From the NCBI GenBank assembly GCA_003427395.1, contig BFEA01000192.1, positions 1,448,909 through 1,499,281 of the forward strand: 50,373 nucleotides of DNA, in the 5' to 3' direction. This DNA is from Chara braunii (taxonomy: Eukaryota; Streptophyta; Charophyceae; Charales; Characeae). The notes below the pieces were generated by a model, which was not told where the DNA came from, made no database searches, and saw only the letters and a list, made by a program, of their open reading frames with translations. The position numbers and the translations under genes are program-made. Of this stretch, positions 10,818 to 20,532 are shown piece by piece (positions within the stretch are counted from its first letter, which is position 1; each line of letters starts with the position of its first letter).

Positions 10818-11450
10818 ATCGAATGTCGTCGTGAAGGGCAGATGTGTCTGACAATCACTTATGAAATTAATTAGGAACTCTCCACCGGATCGACGGTCGT
10901 CGCGACGGGAAGGGGGTTCGAACAATAACCTAGGAACTAAATTAGTTGCTCTCTACCGTAACGACTGTCGTCGTGACGGAGAGAAGGTACTAACAAATAC
11001 TTATGAATTAGTCTAGGTGCTCTCTACCGGATCGACTATCGTCGTGATGGGACGAGGGTACAAACAAAATACTTATAAACTAATCTAAGGACTCTCTACC
11101 GGATTGACTGTTGTCGTGATGGGACGAGGGTAAAAACTAAATACTCATGAACTAATCTAAGTACTCTCTACCGGATCGATTGTCGTCGTGATGGGACGGG
11201 GGTACAAACAAATACTTATGGACTAAAATAAGTACTCTCTACCAGATCGACTCTCGTCGTGATGGGACGAGGGTACAAACAAGTGCTTATGAACTAAAGT
11301 AGGTACTCTCTACCAGATCGACTGTCGTCGTGACGGGAGGAGGGTTCTAACACTGAGTTATGAGCTAACTTAGGTGCTCATGTGTGAGTTACCTTACTAA
11401 CTGCCGGATCGACTGTCATCGTGATGGTATTAGGTGTCTGATATTTAGAA
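10811..11450 (+). repeat. Nine-copy 70-bp tandem repeat
   Basis: Each unit contains a variant of ATCGACTGTCGTCGTGATGG, followed by GACGAGGGTACAAAC, AATACTTATGAACTAA and ACTCTCTACCGG. Units start at about 10818, 10882, 10950, 11027, 11103, 11173, 11245, 11316 and 11407. The right LTR also has nine copies (35196-35830), so the array was already this long before insertion. Confidence 0.85.
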
Positions 11451-11459
11451 ATAATAAAG

Positions 11460-12330
11460 GCAGGCTCTTGTACGGGTCGCCCTGTTAACACACCAGACGA
11501 GTCTCAGACGGCAGTAGAAAACCCATGTATAGGTTGGACACTTGCCTTATGAAACTGGGATGATTGACACAATCTGAAGGTGGTGGTACTCCCGTGTGTG
11601 CTTCCTCACCACCTTGAGTAACTAGGATCTGCTTGATTGTGAAAAGTGTACTCAGGAGATTTCGGTACTAACTTCCTTTCTTATTAACGACTCAGGAAGT
11701 TTCGGCTTTTGTACTTATTTAAGGTGGTGTAGGAGGCTTGAAGGAGGGTCATCCTATTCACACGCTTGAGTCTAAGGCTGACTAACAACCTGTAAAGAGT
11801 AGGAATTCACATTTCTACTATTTTTTTCCTAGCTTACTTACCCTCAAACAGTCCGACCACCAGACCGGTAGTAGGGAGACTTCTGTAGGAGTCGTTCTAT
11901 TACTTGTTTAACAGATGGACTACTCATTACCCAAGGAAAGCAGTAGAGGGGTCTCTGTTGGGGTCTGTCTATTACCTACATGATTCTGTATTAACTTACG
12001 AGAAGGGTGCTCCTGTAGGAATACCCTAGACACTCGTCTTCTGTCCAAACTAACCCGGTCTTACGTCGGTCAACTTCGAAAGGGCAACAGGATACCCTTG
12101 TCAGGATCATCGTAATGCTCTAATGAAAAGGACCTTGTCGCGTGATAGTAGGAGGCTCTTGTGCAGGTCGCCTATTATTCACGCAGACCGTTATTAACCT
12201 CTGGGAAAAGGGATAACATCCGGATCTTTCGGAAGGATACCTAAAGCAAGTAGCAGGGTGCTTCTGTAGGAGCCTTAACTATCTGTTGAAGGAAGAATGC
12301 TCATGTGTGAGCTATCCTGTTATATTGAGC
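11460..12330 (+). repeat. Stem-loop repeats of the LTR 3' half
   Basis: Repeated blocks such as GGAGACTTCTGTAGGAGTCG, GGTGCTCCTGTAGGAATACC and GCTCATGTGTGAGC occur every 60-110 bp. Each carries a short stem around TGTG or TGTAGG and usually ends in CTATTA. The unit resembles the regular 67-68 bp hairpin array at 40329-40770. The right LTR carries the same set (about 35840-36720). Confidence 0.55.
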
Positions 12331-12830
12331 AGATCTTATGTACACATTGAGGGAAACTAAACAGGGGATCGAATACTTATGTGTGACTTACTCACCTGTC
12401 TGTTCGACTGACAGATTGCTTGGTATTGGCTGAGTAGCAAAAAATTCATGTTTGAATCGATCTACTACTTGAGTATATCAAGACAAATTGAAGAGAAATG
12501 AAAGAACAATGCTCTTGTTGAAGCAAGGACTTCACATATATAGGAAAAGAAACAAGGTAAGAAGATAGGACCGCGGGAGAAAAAAACTTAAGAACCACTG
12601 CGTAGTCCATAATTGTCCATGACTTTCGGATGGAAGGCCATGACGATGAATGAGTTATATCTCATCGTCTTAAGTGCCAAACGGTGCGCTTATCTCCAAG
12701 GGAGAAAATGCAAGGACTAAGAGTAGGGTAAACATGAGTTTCCCTAAAGACGACTTAGGACCCAAGCATGAGACTCCTTGAGAGAAAGGAGAGAGTGGCA
12801 GACAACTTAGGGTAGGGTTGTGAGAGTAAA

Positions 12831-13680
12831 ACTAAGGATTAGACCTAGGGTGTTGATCCCAGAGCTCACTACCCATGTCTAAGGGCTTGACCCTTAGATA
12901 TCAATATGTGGAAAATCGAGTGTGGGTGTTGAATCTTTGTTGACCTGTGTGTGTGCAGGTTCCTGATTATCTACTGCGTTCGAAGGAAAAGGTTCTACAG
13001 AAAGGACCCAATTTTCTGTTATCTTTCGATAACAGGTCGGTTGTTACCGATTCAACTTTTCCCCTTTGACTTGATACCCACTTCTAAAGTCAAACCCTGT
13101 GGTCAGTAAAACTGTCACATGTGGTCATTGCCTAAATGGTCCTGGTCACTCTCAAGGGTCCTTTGAAGAAATGTGACGGGGCTGGGCTTACGTCTCAGGA
13201 AAGATAGGGCTGTCGTAGATGGTTTGGGAAGTGAGGGACGAGGTCAATGGTTGATGGTTGACGCCGTTAGTGCATGGCATGTGAAATGTCTTTGCATCAT
13301 TCTGTGCAGATCTGTTTTGTGCGTGACTTTGGATTGAACTGGACCTGGTCTGTTGAGGAGTTTCGGACACACGACACTTGTGAAAGTGGGAAGGGTTCTC
13401 GGCGGTAATACTTCCATATTCATCATATGTCCGACTTAACTATTCTGATGTTCAGTTAAGTCCTAACTTGTTAAAAAAGATAGGGAGCTCTTTGGTAGAA
13501 AGAAGGTTTGAGTGGTAATGGTCATAGAGAATAATACATTACGCAGTAGCGGAAATACACTGCCTTATTAAAAGTTCGACCTTAATATCTAACGGGTCAG
13601 TTCTAGGCGTCTTACCGCGCGTATCCCATTTTACGCTACAGCGATCGAGCAAACGCCCTCGGCCGACCTACCTTTACAAA
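12831..13680 (+). other. 0.85-kb block present only in the left LTR
   Basis: Both LTRs read TGTGAGAGTAAA. The left then carries this block before GATATGTAAAAGTCTTCGCATG, while the right continues directly with GACATGTAAAAATTTTCGCATG. AAA at both edges suggests a microhomology deletion in the right LTR, but insertion in the left is not excluded. I see no gene in the block. Confidence 0.75.
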
Positions 13681-13932
13681 GATATGTAAAAGTCTTCGCA
13701 TGTGGGCCGGTAGCTCAGCAGGGATACGCCTATCAGAGGGTGGTGACAACCCCTCGGGTAGAGGTAAGTTGTACCTCGTGGCTCCCCGACCTATCGTGGG
13801 GTGTCATGTGAGGTATAGCACGCGCGCACGGTCGGAGTGGTGACTAGTTGTTCTTCAAGAAATAAATCCTGCGTGACACGATCATGAGGTTCAGCGCTCT
13901 CAACGGGGTGTGGGACGGCCGCGCGCGACAGT

Positions 13933-13950
13933 TGGCGCCGTTGCCGGGGA
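13933..13950 (+). other. Primer-binding site, tRNA-Asp type
   Basis: TGGCGCCGTTGCCGGGGA lies two bases after the CGACA end of the left LTR. It is fully complementary to the 3' 18 bases of plant tRNA-Asp(GUC) including CCA, as I know that tRNA. It primes minus-strand cDNA synthesis and fixes both the LTR boundary and the + orientation. Confidence 0.95.
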
Positions 13951-15307
13951 CCTTCAGTTGCCTGTCGGGGTGCTATGTGAACGGACCTGGGTGTGGTTAA
14001 TTGAAGCTCTAGCAAAACAACAAGTAAAAGAGGTGGAGTAGTGTTCGCCAGGTAGTAAGGATAAAAATAATTGTCGATACGAACCTTGTGTCAGAGAGAA
14101 GTGCTTTGAGATGAGACGAGTGTAAGGCTACACGCCATATATATATATCATTGCAACGAGTTGTAATTTCGATAAGTGGCAAGATACCTGTTCCTTTTGA
14201 CTGTTGAAGAGGGAGCATACATAATAATTTATAACGAAAGAGCCAAATTATATAATAGAGGCTAACACGTCTAGACGAGCCGCTTCCGGTTATAATCATA
14301 CCTTCTAATTTTTAAGGATTATTAGGCAAGTAGCTATACTACACAATCATTTTGTATTCCCTCAAATCCGTACGTATTCTGAGATTAGGTATCACCCTAA
14401 TTAGTAAGCATCTGGATACTCCCTTAAGTAGAACTTTTAGCAATGCTTCGCGGGTCTGGAACTGGAAGGGGAAGAGGTGGACGACACGGAAAAGAGGCGG
14501 AAAAACCAATTGATTTGACAAGGGAAAGGGAAGAGTGAGAGAAAGAAGAGGAGGAGGAGGAAAAATGAGAGGGGGTGCGTTTGCGACGGCATCTGGAAGA
14601 TTTTCGTGAGCGCACACCTTCCCCTGAAAATATGGCGTATTATTCCTATAAGTATGAACAACACTATGACGCTCCGCCACCACGGTTTGAGCTACATTCT
14701 TCTCGTTCGTATCCTGTGCCATCCTCTTCCATGGCACGCCGCCCTCAACAAATGGCTATAATTCCTCAGCCACCTTAGCCTGCCCTTCCTCCTCCGCCGC
14801 CAGATGTGCCCGATTCGCCGGTGGTATCTCAGAGCGTGCCAGCAAACCATCGGTTGTATGTCACCATGACATTGTTCTTACTATGCCAGGTTGAGATATG
14901 CGGTCTGATCGCTTACCTGATATATAAGGGGATTATCTGAGAACCGCCTAGAAAGAGGGGATAAAGGTACAACGACGCCAGGATGTCTCTCGTTACTAAT
15001 TGAAAACGATGGTCGAGGGAATCCATTTAAATAGGAAAGGGGAAGGTATCTAGATTGGGGAATATAATTTGGACTCTTATAACCCTTACTTAGATCAGGC
15101 GAGGATGAGCTAAAGAGTCTAGGGGTGTACCTGGGGAGTATGGGAGAAAAAATGTAGTAAGGGTATTATTAATAATGGAGAAAGAAGGGTTAATCCGTAG
15201 TAAGGGCACCAAAAGTTAATAACTAAGACAGTACGTTAATTGGTCGCTCATGTCTTGACATTTGTGAAAACAGATCATTAAAGGGGTTTTGTTCGGATTC
15301 AATCAAG
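13951..15307 (+). other. Untranslated leader between PBS and ORF1a
   Basis: About 1.36 kb without a clear gene, apart from the Pro-rich open stretch at 14575-14880. AG/GTAGTA at about 14051 and CAG/GTTGAG at about 14889 could be splice donors for the downstream acceptors, but both are weak matches. Confidence 0.5.
14575..14937 (+). pseudogene. Pro-rich leader open frame, unknown
   Basis: The + frame has 67 codons to a TAG at 14776-14778, and continues in frame to a TGA at 14935-14937. The sequence is Arg-rich at first (MRLRRHLEDFRERTPSPEN), then Tyr/Pro/Ser-rich, with PPPRFELHSSRSYPVPSSSM before the TAG and a run of Pro after it. It has no domain I recognise. It may be a small protein encoded in the leader or a fortuitous frame; the Pro-rich continuation beyond the stop is the only hint of coding. 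Confidence 0.25.
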
Positions 15308-16092
15308 ACGCCTTACGCAGAGCAAGTTTCCAGGGTCGAAACACCAATTAGAAACGATAATGGGCTAGAAATGACATTGCCAAAAGGAAAAAGCAGAGCG
15401 GAACTTGACGAATCATGGTGAGGCTGCTCGTTAGGAAACGAGGCATTTATGTGGGTAGAAACAAGTTGGAGTTCAGTGGAGGGATGATGTAGTGTGAGAG
15501 TCACCCTCTACCTGGCTACCCGTCTCTGGAATAATTATGAATCGAGCCACGGTCAAGGAGAAGAAGAATATATGATGCTATTTACAGCAAGGGCAGAGAC
15601 GACACTCAATATCTGGAGCCGGGAAGGTTCATGGAAGGACATAAGAGGAGTTATAAAGGAAATCAAAATGCTTCCGACCAAAGATTTTACTTTTCCGATC
15701 CGTTACCTTAGAACCACGCTCCCAGATTTCATTGTCATTGAGGTGTTTCTGGTTAGGGAAGAGTGGAGATGGCCGCTGAAGCAGCGCTGAAAGTACCTAA
15801 TAGAGGATATGATTTTTCCACCCCGCATATGATTTACTACCTTTACCTGAAAATGGGTTCCGAGCTCACCAGGAGTGATTTTAACTACATACTGTCCATC
15901 GTAAACACATACGCTAAAGTCTATTTCATGGAAGAGAGATTTGGGTACTGGGAGAAGTTGAAAGAGGAAGTTCGCTCCGGGATCTGCGTGGATGGTATCC
16001 CAATCATGTTTGGGTTAGTCTATAACTTTTGGTCTGGGGACTGGGTGACGGTAGATGAAATGGAAGAAGAAGAGAGAGGGTTTATATTCTAA
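15308..16092 (+). pseudogene. ORF1a, first copy of an unknown protein upstream of gag
   Basis: Homologous along its whole length to ORF1b. Shared blocks include MTLPKG/MSLPQG, FMWVE/FVWVE, VTLYLATRLW/ATLYISSHLW, LPDFIVIEVF/LPDFIVNEVF, YYLYLKMGSEL/YCLYLEMGPDL, YWEKLKEE/YWKKLKAE and GIPIMFGLVYNFWSGD. The start codon aligned with the ORF1b ATG is ACG here. There are two in-frame TGA codons before 15494 and a frameshift near 15755-15765, where the frame passes to the one ending at 16092. About 260 codons. No known domain is visible; it is rich in aromatic residues and looks globular. The position between PBS and gag is that of ORF1 in Ogre/Tat plant elements, whose function is also unknown. Confidence 0.7.
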
Positions 16093-16302
16093 ATGGGATG
16101 AAACACTGAGACATGAATGATGAGAAGGGAAAAGAAGGTGAAGGAAGATATTGCCTGTTTAAATTTGAAGGGGAAAAAGAGTGGGATGAAGAATGGAAAA
16201 AAATGTAATGAGAGGGCAGAGGAAAATCCCCTGAGTAGGATTAAGAAAAATAGGAGAAAATTTAAAATAAGGGGGTATGTCATCACAAAGTTGGACTTAC
16301 GC

Positions 16303-16346
16303 GTAAGTATTGTGTGCCTTTTGTCTCTTTCTTCTGCACTACACAG
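16303..16346 (+). promoter_or_regulatory. Splice donor-like GTAAGT and strong acceptor-like site before ORF1b
   Basis: GTAAGT starts at 16303. A pyrimidine tract (TTTTGTCTCTTTCTTCTGC) then ends in ACACAG at 16341-16346, 21 bases before the ORF1b ATG at 16368. The acceptor fits a spliced leader joined to ORF1b. The donor would give an unusually short intron and may instead be incidental. Confidence 0.45.
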
Positions 16347-16367
16347 GCCGCCAAAAATTCACGCAAG

Positions 16368-17200
16368 ATGTCGTACGCCACTCAGGGAGTGGGGGTTGAG
16401 CTACCCTTCCGTGCCAGGCATGGTTTAAGGATGTCATTGCCCCAAGGGCTAAGCACGAGAGAGGAAGAAATCACCACATGGTGGGAAGCCCAGATTGGGC
16501 CAGAGACATTTGTGTGGGTAGAAATCGGGCACACTCCAAACGGAGAGAATATAATAGTTCAAGCAACCCTGTATATCTCATCGCACTTATGGAGGATGTA
16601 CGACGTGGATTTGGCAGTAGGACACAGTCAACCGCTGTCCAGGTATCTCCTGACTACGGGAGCAATCCTTGAGGACAAAATCCGAGAGGAGAGATGGGGG
16701 GAGTTCGGACCAATTATACCAATGATAGAAGCTAGATGGGCGTCGGACTTTGTTTATCCCACCCGCTACGTAAAGGCTGTCCTTCCTGACTTCATCGTTA
16801 ATGAAGTCTTTCACAGTCAGGCTAATGTAGAACAAGCAACCCTGACCGCCATAGCCGTACCCCTGGGAGGGTACAAATTTTTTACGCCCCAGGTTCTTTA
16901 TTGTCTGTATTTGGAGATGGGACCAGATTTGGTTGACAAAGATTTTGAGGAAGTCCTGTCCACAGTAGATGCGTATGTTTGTGTCCACCATATGGAACCG
17001 AGACAAACTTATTGGAAGAAACTTAAGGCCGAAATGAAATTAAGGCGTGCGTTTTTGGCATCCCTATAATGTTCGGTATGGTGTATGATTCCTGGACGGG
17101 GGATGGTTATGTGCAGAAGAAATTGGAAGGGTACGTTGGTAAGCAATCTAAAAGCAGGAAAGATAAAATCGAGACCGTTTTTGACATGTCAGTCATCTAA
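16368..17200 (+). pseudogene. ORF1b, second copy of the unknown protein upstream of gag
   Basis: The ATG at 16368 (MSYATQ) begins a frame open to 17069. The homologous C-terminus (GIPIMFGMVYDSWTGDGYV) continues in another frame from 17057 to the TAA at 17198-17200, so one frameshift lies between about 17040 and 17057. About 275 codons in all, longer than ORF1a by a Lys-rich tail. The frame is otherwise free of stops, making it the better preserved of the two copies. Segments rich in Trp, Tyr and Phe alternate with acidic stretches. There is no signal peptide, transmembrane segment or known motif. Expression from a spliced RNA is suggested by the acceptor at 16346. Confidence 0.72.
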
Positions 17201-17547
17201 TCAGACTATAGGGGTAGTAGCTGGGGCTCGCAAAAATAAGAAACTAGTGTATACCAGTTAATGTCAAGGGAAAAAGTGAGATGAAAGTAAAAAGGGAGGA
17301 AATGGAAGATAGTTAAAACCATGGGCTGGACAGGGTTTTAGATAGCACCTTGGGAAGGGTAAAACACCCAAGGCCAAAAACTAAAAAGAAAGATAAGAGA
17401 ACTGAGAGGTAATCTAAAAACCCGTCGTCTCTGCATGTGTATGACAGATTGACTGAGGACTGTGGAAAGACGATAGATGCCAATGGAGGACAGGGTTCCA
17501 TTACAGCCACAGAGATCGTGCGACTACTGGAAAATAGGGCAATCAAA

Positions 17548-19192
17548 ATGTCGCAACTGCCAAAGATAGAAATATTATCTTTTCAAGGAGCACAGGTGTC
17601 CCACTGGTTAGAGTTACTGGAACAGGTCTTCAATCAGCTAACATCAACTGAGAAATTCGCTCAGCTGTATGAATATGTATGGTGGGAGTGTCGCTCGGAA
17701 GTCGAAAGCCCAAGGGAGTTGGATTGAATTCAAGAAGGGAATGCAACGAGAATACAAGTTGGGGGATGGATTGCTAACATTCGACCATCTGCACAATTTA
17801 AATAGAAATTATTTTACTACGATAGGGGCGTTCGCAACGGCCGTTGAGAAGATGGCAGAGAGAGTCCCGGGACTTTTCGAGGAAATGCAGTGTGTCATTT
17901 TCCTGGGAAAGTTCTCAGGATATGAGACGATGAAACAAACACGAGGAGGTGCGCCAGGAAGGAAGATGTCTTGGGAAACGATAAAAAAAAATTTGGCTTC
18001 GGGAGACTTGGATCAGGTGTTCCACCATCAGGTGAAAATGGAGAGGAAGAAAAGGAAGGAAGTAAGCGCGATTCAGGGGGCGGATCTAGCCTTAGGAGGG
18101 GTCTTGAGCAGTTTGGCGGCTCAACTCAAGGAAACGAAGGAGCAAATGACGCCAGGGAAGGTAATGGCGGTTGGTCAAGCAACGAATAAAAGGAGATACG
18201 GGGAAGAGAACGAAGAAGACAAGGAAGAAGAGGAAGATGAGCCAGAACAGATAACCAAGACAAAAGTAGCCCAGAAGAAGATCAAGAACCAACCGACGGG
18301 AAAACAAGGAACTGGTAAAACACAGGGCTCTTAACAGACTGGTGTGTCCGGCGTCACAGAAGCACAAGCCCCCACTGCTCAACTCGCCCCATGACCAGTT
18401 GTGGCTTCTATGGGGGAATGACCAGGATTTTTCCCAGGGAATCAGTGGCCGGGATTTGGACAGATAGGCCTGTATCCGAATCTGCCCCAAATGCAAGGAG
18501 CAGGAGGGAGCACATGACAGACACAAGGATGGGTAACGAGTGAAGAATTGCCGCAGCAAGCTCAGCAGACACGCGGTAATCAAAACCAGAATCAGTTCCA
18601 AGGACAAGGACACAGATAAGGACAGAGTAGAGGTAGAAGCAGAGGAAGAGAAAATGGTCAAGGTGGAAGAGGATTTGGAGGGAGAGGACATAACGGACAA
18701 GGAGGAAGTTGGGGCAATCAGGGAGGCCCTCAGTCGGGGAACTATAATCAAGTGAGCTTTAACCAAGTCAGCCAAGGATATAACCAAGGGTATGGCCAGG
18801 GCTACGGTCAAGGCTATAACCAGAACTATGGTCGGGGGTTTGGTAGGAGTGATGGACAGTGAAATGGTCAGGGATACGGGCGAGGTTGGATAGATTATAG
18901 TGAGTGCACCTGTACCCACTGTCAAATCAAGGGGCATACCGTGAAGAAATGTCATGTTAGAAAAATGGACGAGGAGGATGGGGTAATTACGTCAAGCATA
19001 GAGGGAGAAGTGTACGATAAGCGAGGCACTCTCATTGACCCAAACATCCCTGGAGGCACAAGGAAGGAGGCGCTAAGGGTTGCGGGGTTAGGACCGAGTG
19101 CCCCCGTTATGTTTCGAATCTGGCAGGAAATGGAAGACTCTTTTATTAAGGTAGAAGATGTGACCGAGTTAGGAGAAAAGCTGAAGAAATGA
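17548..19192 (+). pseudogene. Gag polyprotein with Q/G/Y- and RGG-rich region and zinc knuckle
   Basis: Gag forms the particle and binds element RNA. The likely start is ATG 17548 (MSQLPKIEILSFQG). Capsid-like features follow (VSHWLELLEQVF; SWIEFKKGMQREY). A frameshift near 17690-17720 moves it to the frame used from there through the protease. An acidic and Lys-rich linker (about 18180-18330) leads to a Gln/Asn segment, an Arg/Gly segment and a YGQGY-type repeat segment (about 18500-18900). The zinc knuckle is CTHCQIKGHTVKKC (18908-18949), an exact CX2CX4HX4C. In-frame stops are at 18332, 18392, 18419, 18515, 18617, 18860 and 19190. Most look like CGA or CAA changed to TGA or TAA by C-to-T transition. 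An acceptor-like TGTATGACAG ends at 17447. Confidence 0.82.
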
Positions 19193-19225
19193 CTAAAGAT
19201 AGGCCAGGAAGAAGAGGATGCTCCG

Positions 19226-20521
19226 TTGATCGAGCTTCAACCAAGAGAGGACGAAGTAGTCAGGGAGTCGGCAAAAGATACCATAGAGAGGATGAAAGAC
19301 CTGATAGGTAAGATAGGAAGGCTGAATACCCGAATGATGGGTATATGTGAGGAAATCAAAATCATGGAGTTAAGAGCCCTGCACGTATTTACTGTGGGTC
19401 AGGGAAGTGGGGAAAAAAGACCTCGAGAACCCAATCCAAGGGCGCTAAGGGCGAGTTTGGCGGCAGGACCCGAGGCAACTTACCAAACCCTGAGGAGTTT
19501 CGTGCCATACACTGCTCGGCGAACTAAAGGAAGCAATGCGACTAAGGAAAAGGAGCAGGCTCCGCCTCCTCCTCTTGGTGAACCCTCTATTAACATAGGC
19601 GAAGAGGAAGAAGATCAGGATGAACAACTGAGAGAAGAAGAAGATAAGCGCGCTGAGCAGAGAGTCAAGAAACGGAAGCAGAGGGTTAAGGAAGGGAAAG
19701 AGAAGGCCGGGGAAAAGTCAAAGAAAAAGTGGAAGTATCAGACATCTATTGAAGAGGGGGTAGACCTTGAAAATTTGGTAAATAAGCTTCTCGACGGATA
19801 TAACGATCTGCTGAATTTGAAGGAGATTTTGGCAACGGTCCTAAAGCTCAGACAACTAGTTAAAACAAAACTGACACGAAAGAGAGTGGCAACAGTAAGG
19901 TTGGGGGATTTGATTCCCAAAGAGGCAAACTGGACCATCGCAGGGAGCAAAATGGATTGGAAGTCCGTTGGGACAGGTTCTATTGAGGTTAATATTAGAG
20001 GAAGGGGATGCCCTTCAATGGTAGATACCGGGGCGGAAATGAATATTATGAATTCGGAGACGGCTGAGAGATTGGGATTGAAAGTTGATAAGAGCGACTT
20101 CGGATTCCTCAATGGAGCTAGTGGGAAGTCAGGCTATACAGGTGTCGCCTCAAACGTCATCGTGGAAGTAGGGCGGATTAAGGTCCGTTCCTGCTTCTAC
20201 ATTATGCCGAGTCTGGATCTTCCTATATTATTGGGGAGGTCATTCCTGTCGAGATCAGAAGCTCTCATCATGAATAAGCATGATGGAACTATGTACGTAA
20301 TATTGTGCGACCCAGTGTGGGGGAATTTCGAAGTACTTACATGTAAGAATACGGGACCCCACTGCTCAAAGAATTGCCTCAACGCAGGGTCATACACGTT
20401 TGAAGAATCCGAGGGCATGAGAAGAGAATTAAAATGGGGATCAGATGAGGATGAAGAAGATGAAGAGGACGAGGGACTGGTTCTAGTGTATAGGCCACCC
20501 CCGCGAGGTGTAAAAATGTAG
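19226..20521 (+). pseudogene. Retropepsin-type aspartic protease region
   Basis: Same frame as gag, continuing after the TGA at 19190, so this is the C-terminal part of a Gag-Pro polyprotein. The first about 240 codons are charged (Glu/Lys/Arg-rich coiled-coil type). The protease follows with MVDTGAEMN (catalytic DTGA at 20024-20035) and the flap/C-terminal signature PILLGRSFL. It would cleave the polyprotein as a homodimer. An acidic tail (DEDEEDEEDE) precedes a TAG at 20519-20521. The frame stays open past that stop to the slippery heptamer at 20551, so the TAG is probably a mutation. Confidence in the protease call is high; the upstream boundary is arbitrary. Confidence 0.85.
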
Positions 20522-20532
20522 GGACCATATGA

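Larger units (their letters stand above)
2188..13930 (+). repeat. 5' LTR of the giant element, 11.7 kb
   Basis: Bounded by TGTCG at 2188 and CGACA at 13930, immediately before the PBS. It aligns colinearly with 28160-37458. Unlike the right LTR it carries a 36-T run (3026-3061), a block at 8758-10817 and a block at 12831-13680, and it lacks the foldback insertion at 34435-34958. Apart from short open frames in purine-rich or microsatellite sequence, which are not conserved in frame between the two LTRs, I see no gene in it. An AAATAAA-like polyadenylation signal lies near 13858-13867, about 65 bp from the LTR end. Confidence 0.92.

Noticed and set aside
13704-13800. tRNA-like 5' half (GGGCCGGTAGCTCAGCAGGG)
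   Set aside because: No T-arm or B-box follows and no cloverleaf forms; it also recurs as part of the LTR end.
2188-13930. Interpreting the 9-12 kb repeats as a segmental duplication
   Set aside because: TGTCG/CGACA ends, adjacent PBS and PPT, and the split target gene fit LTRs exactly.
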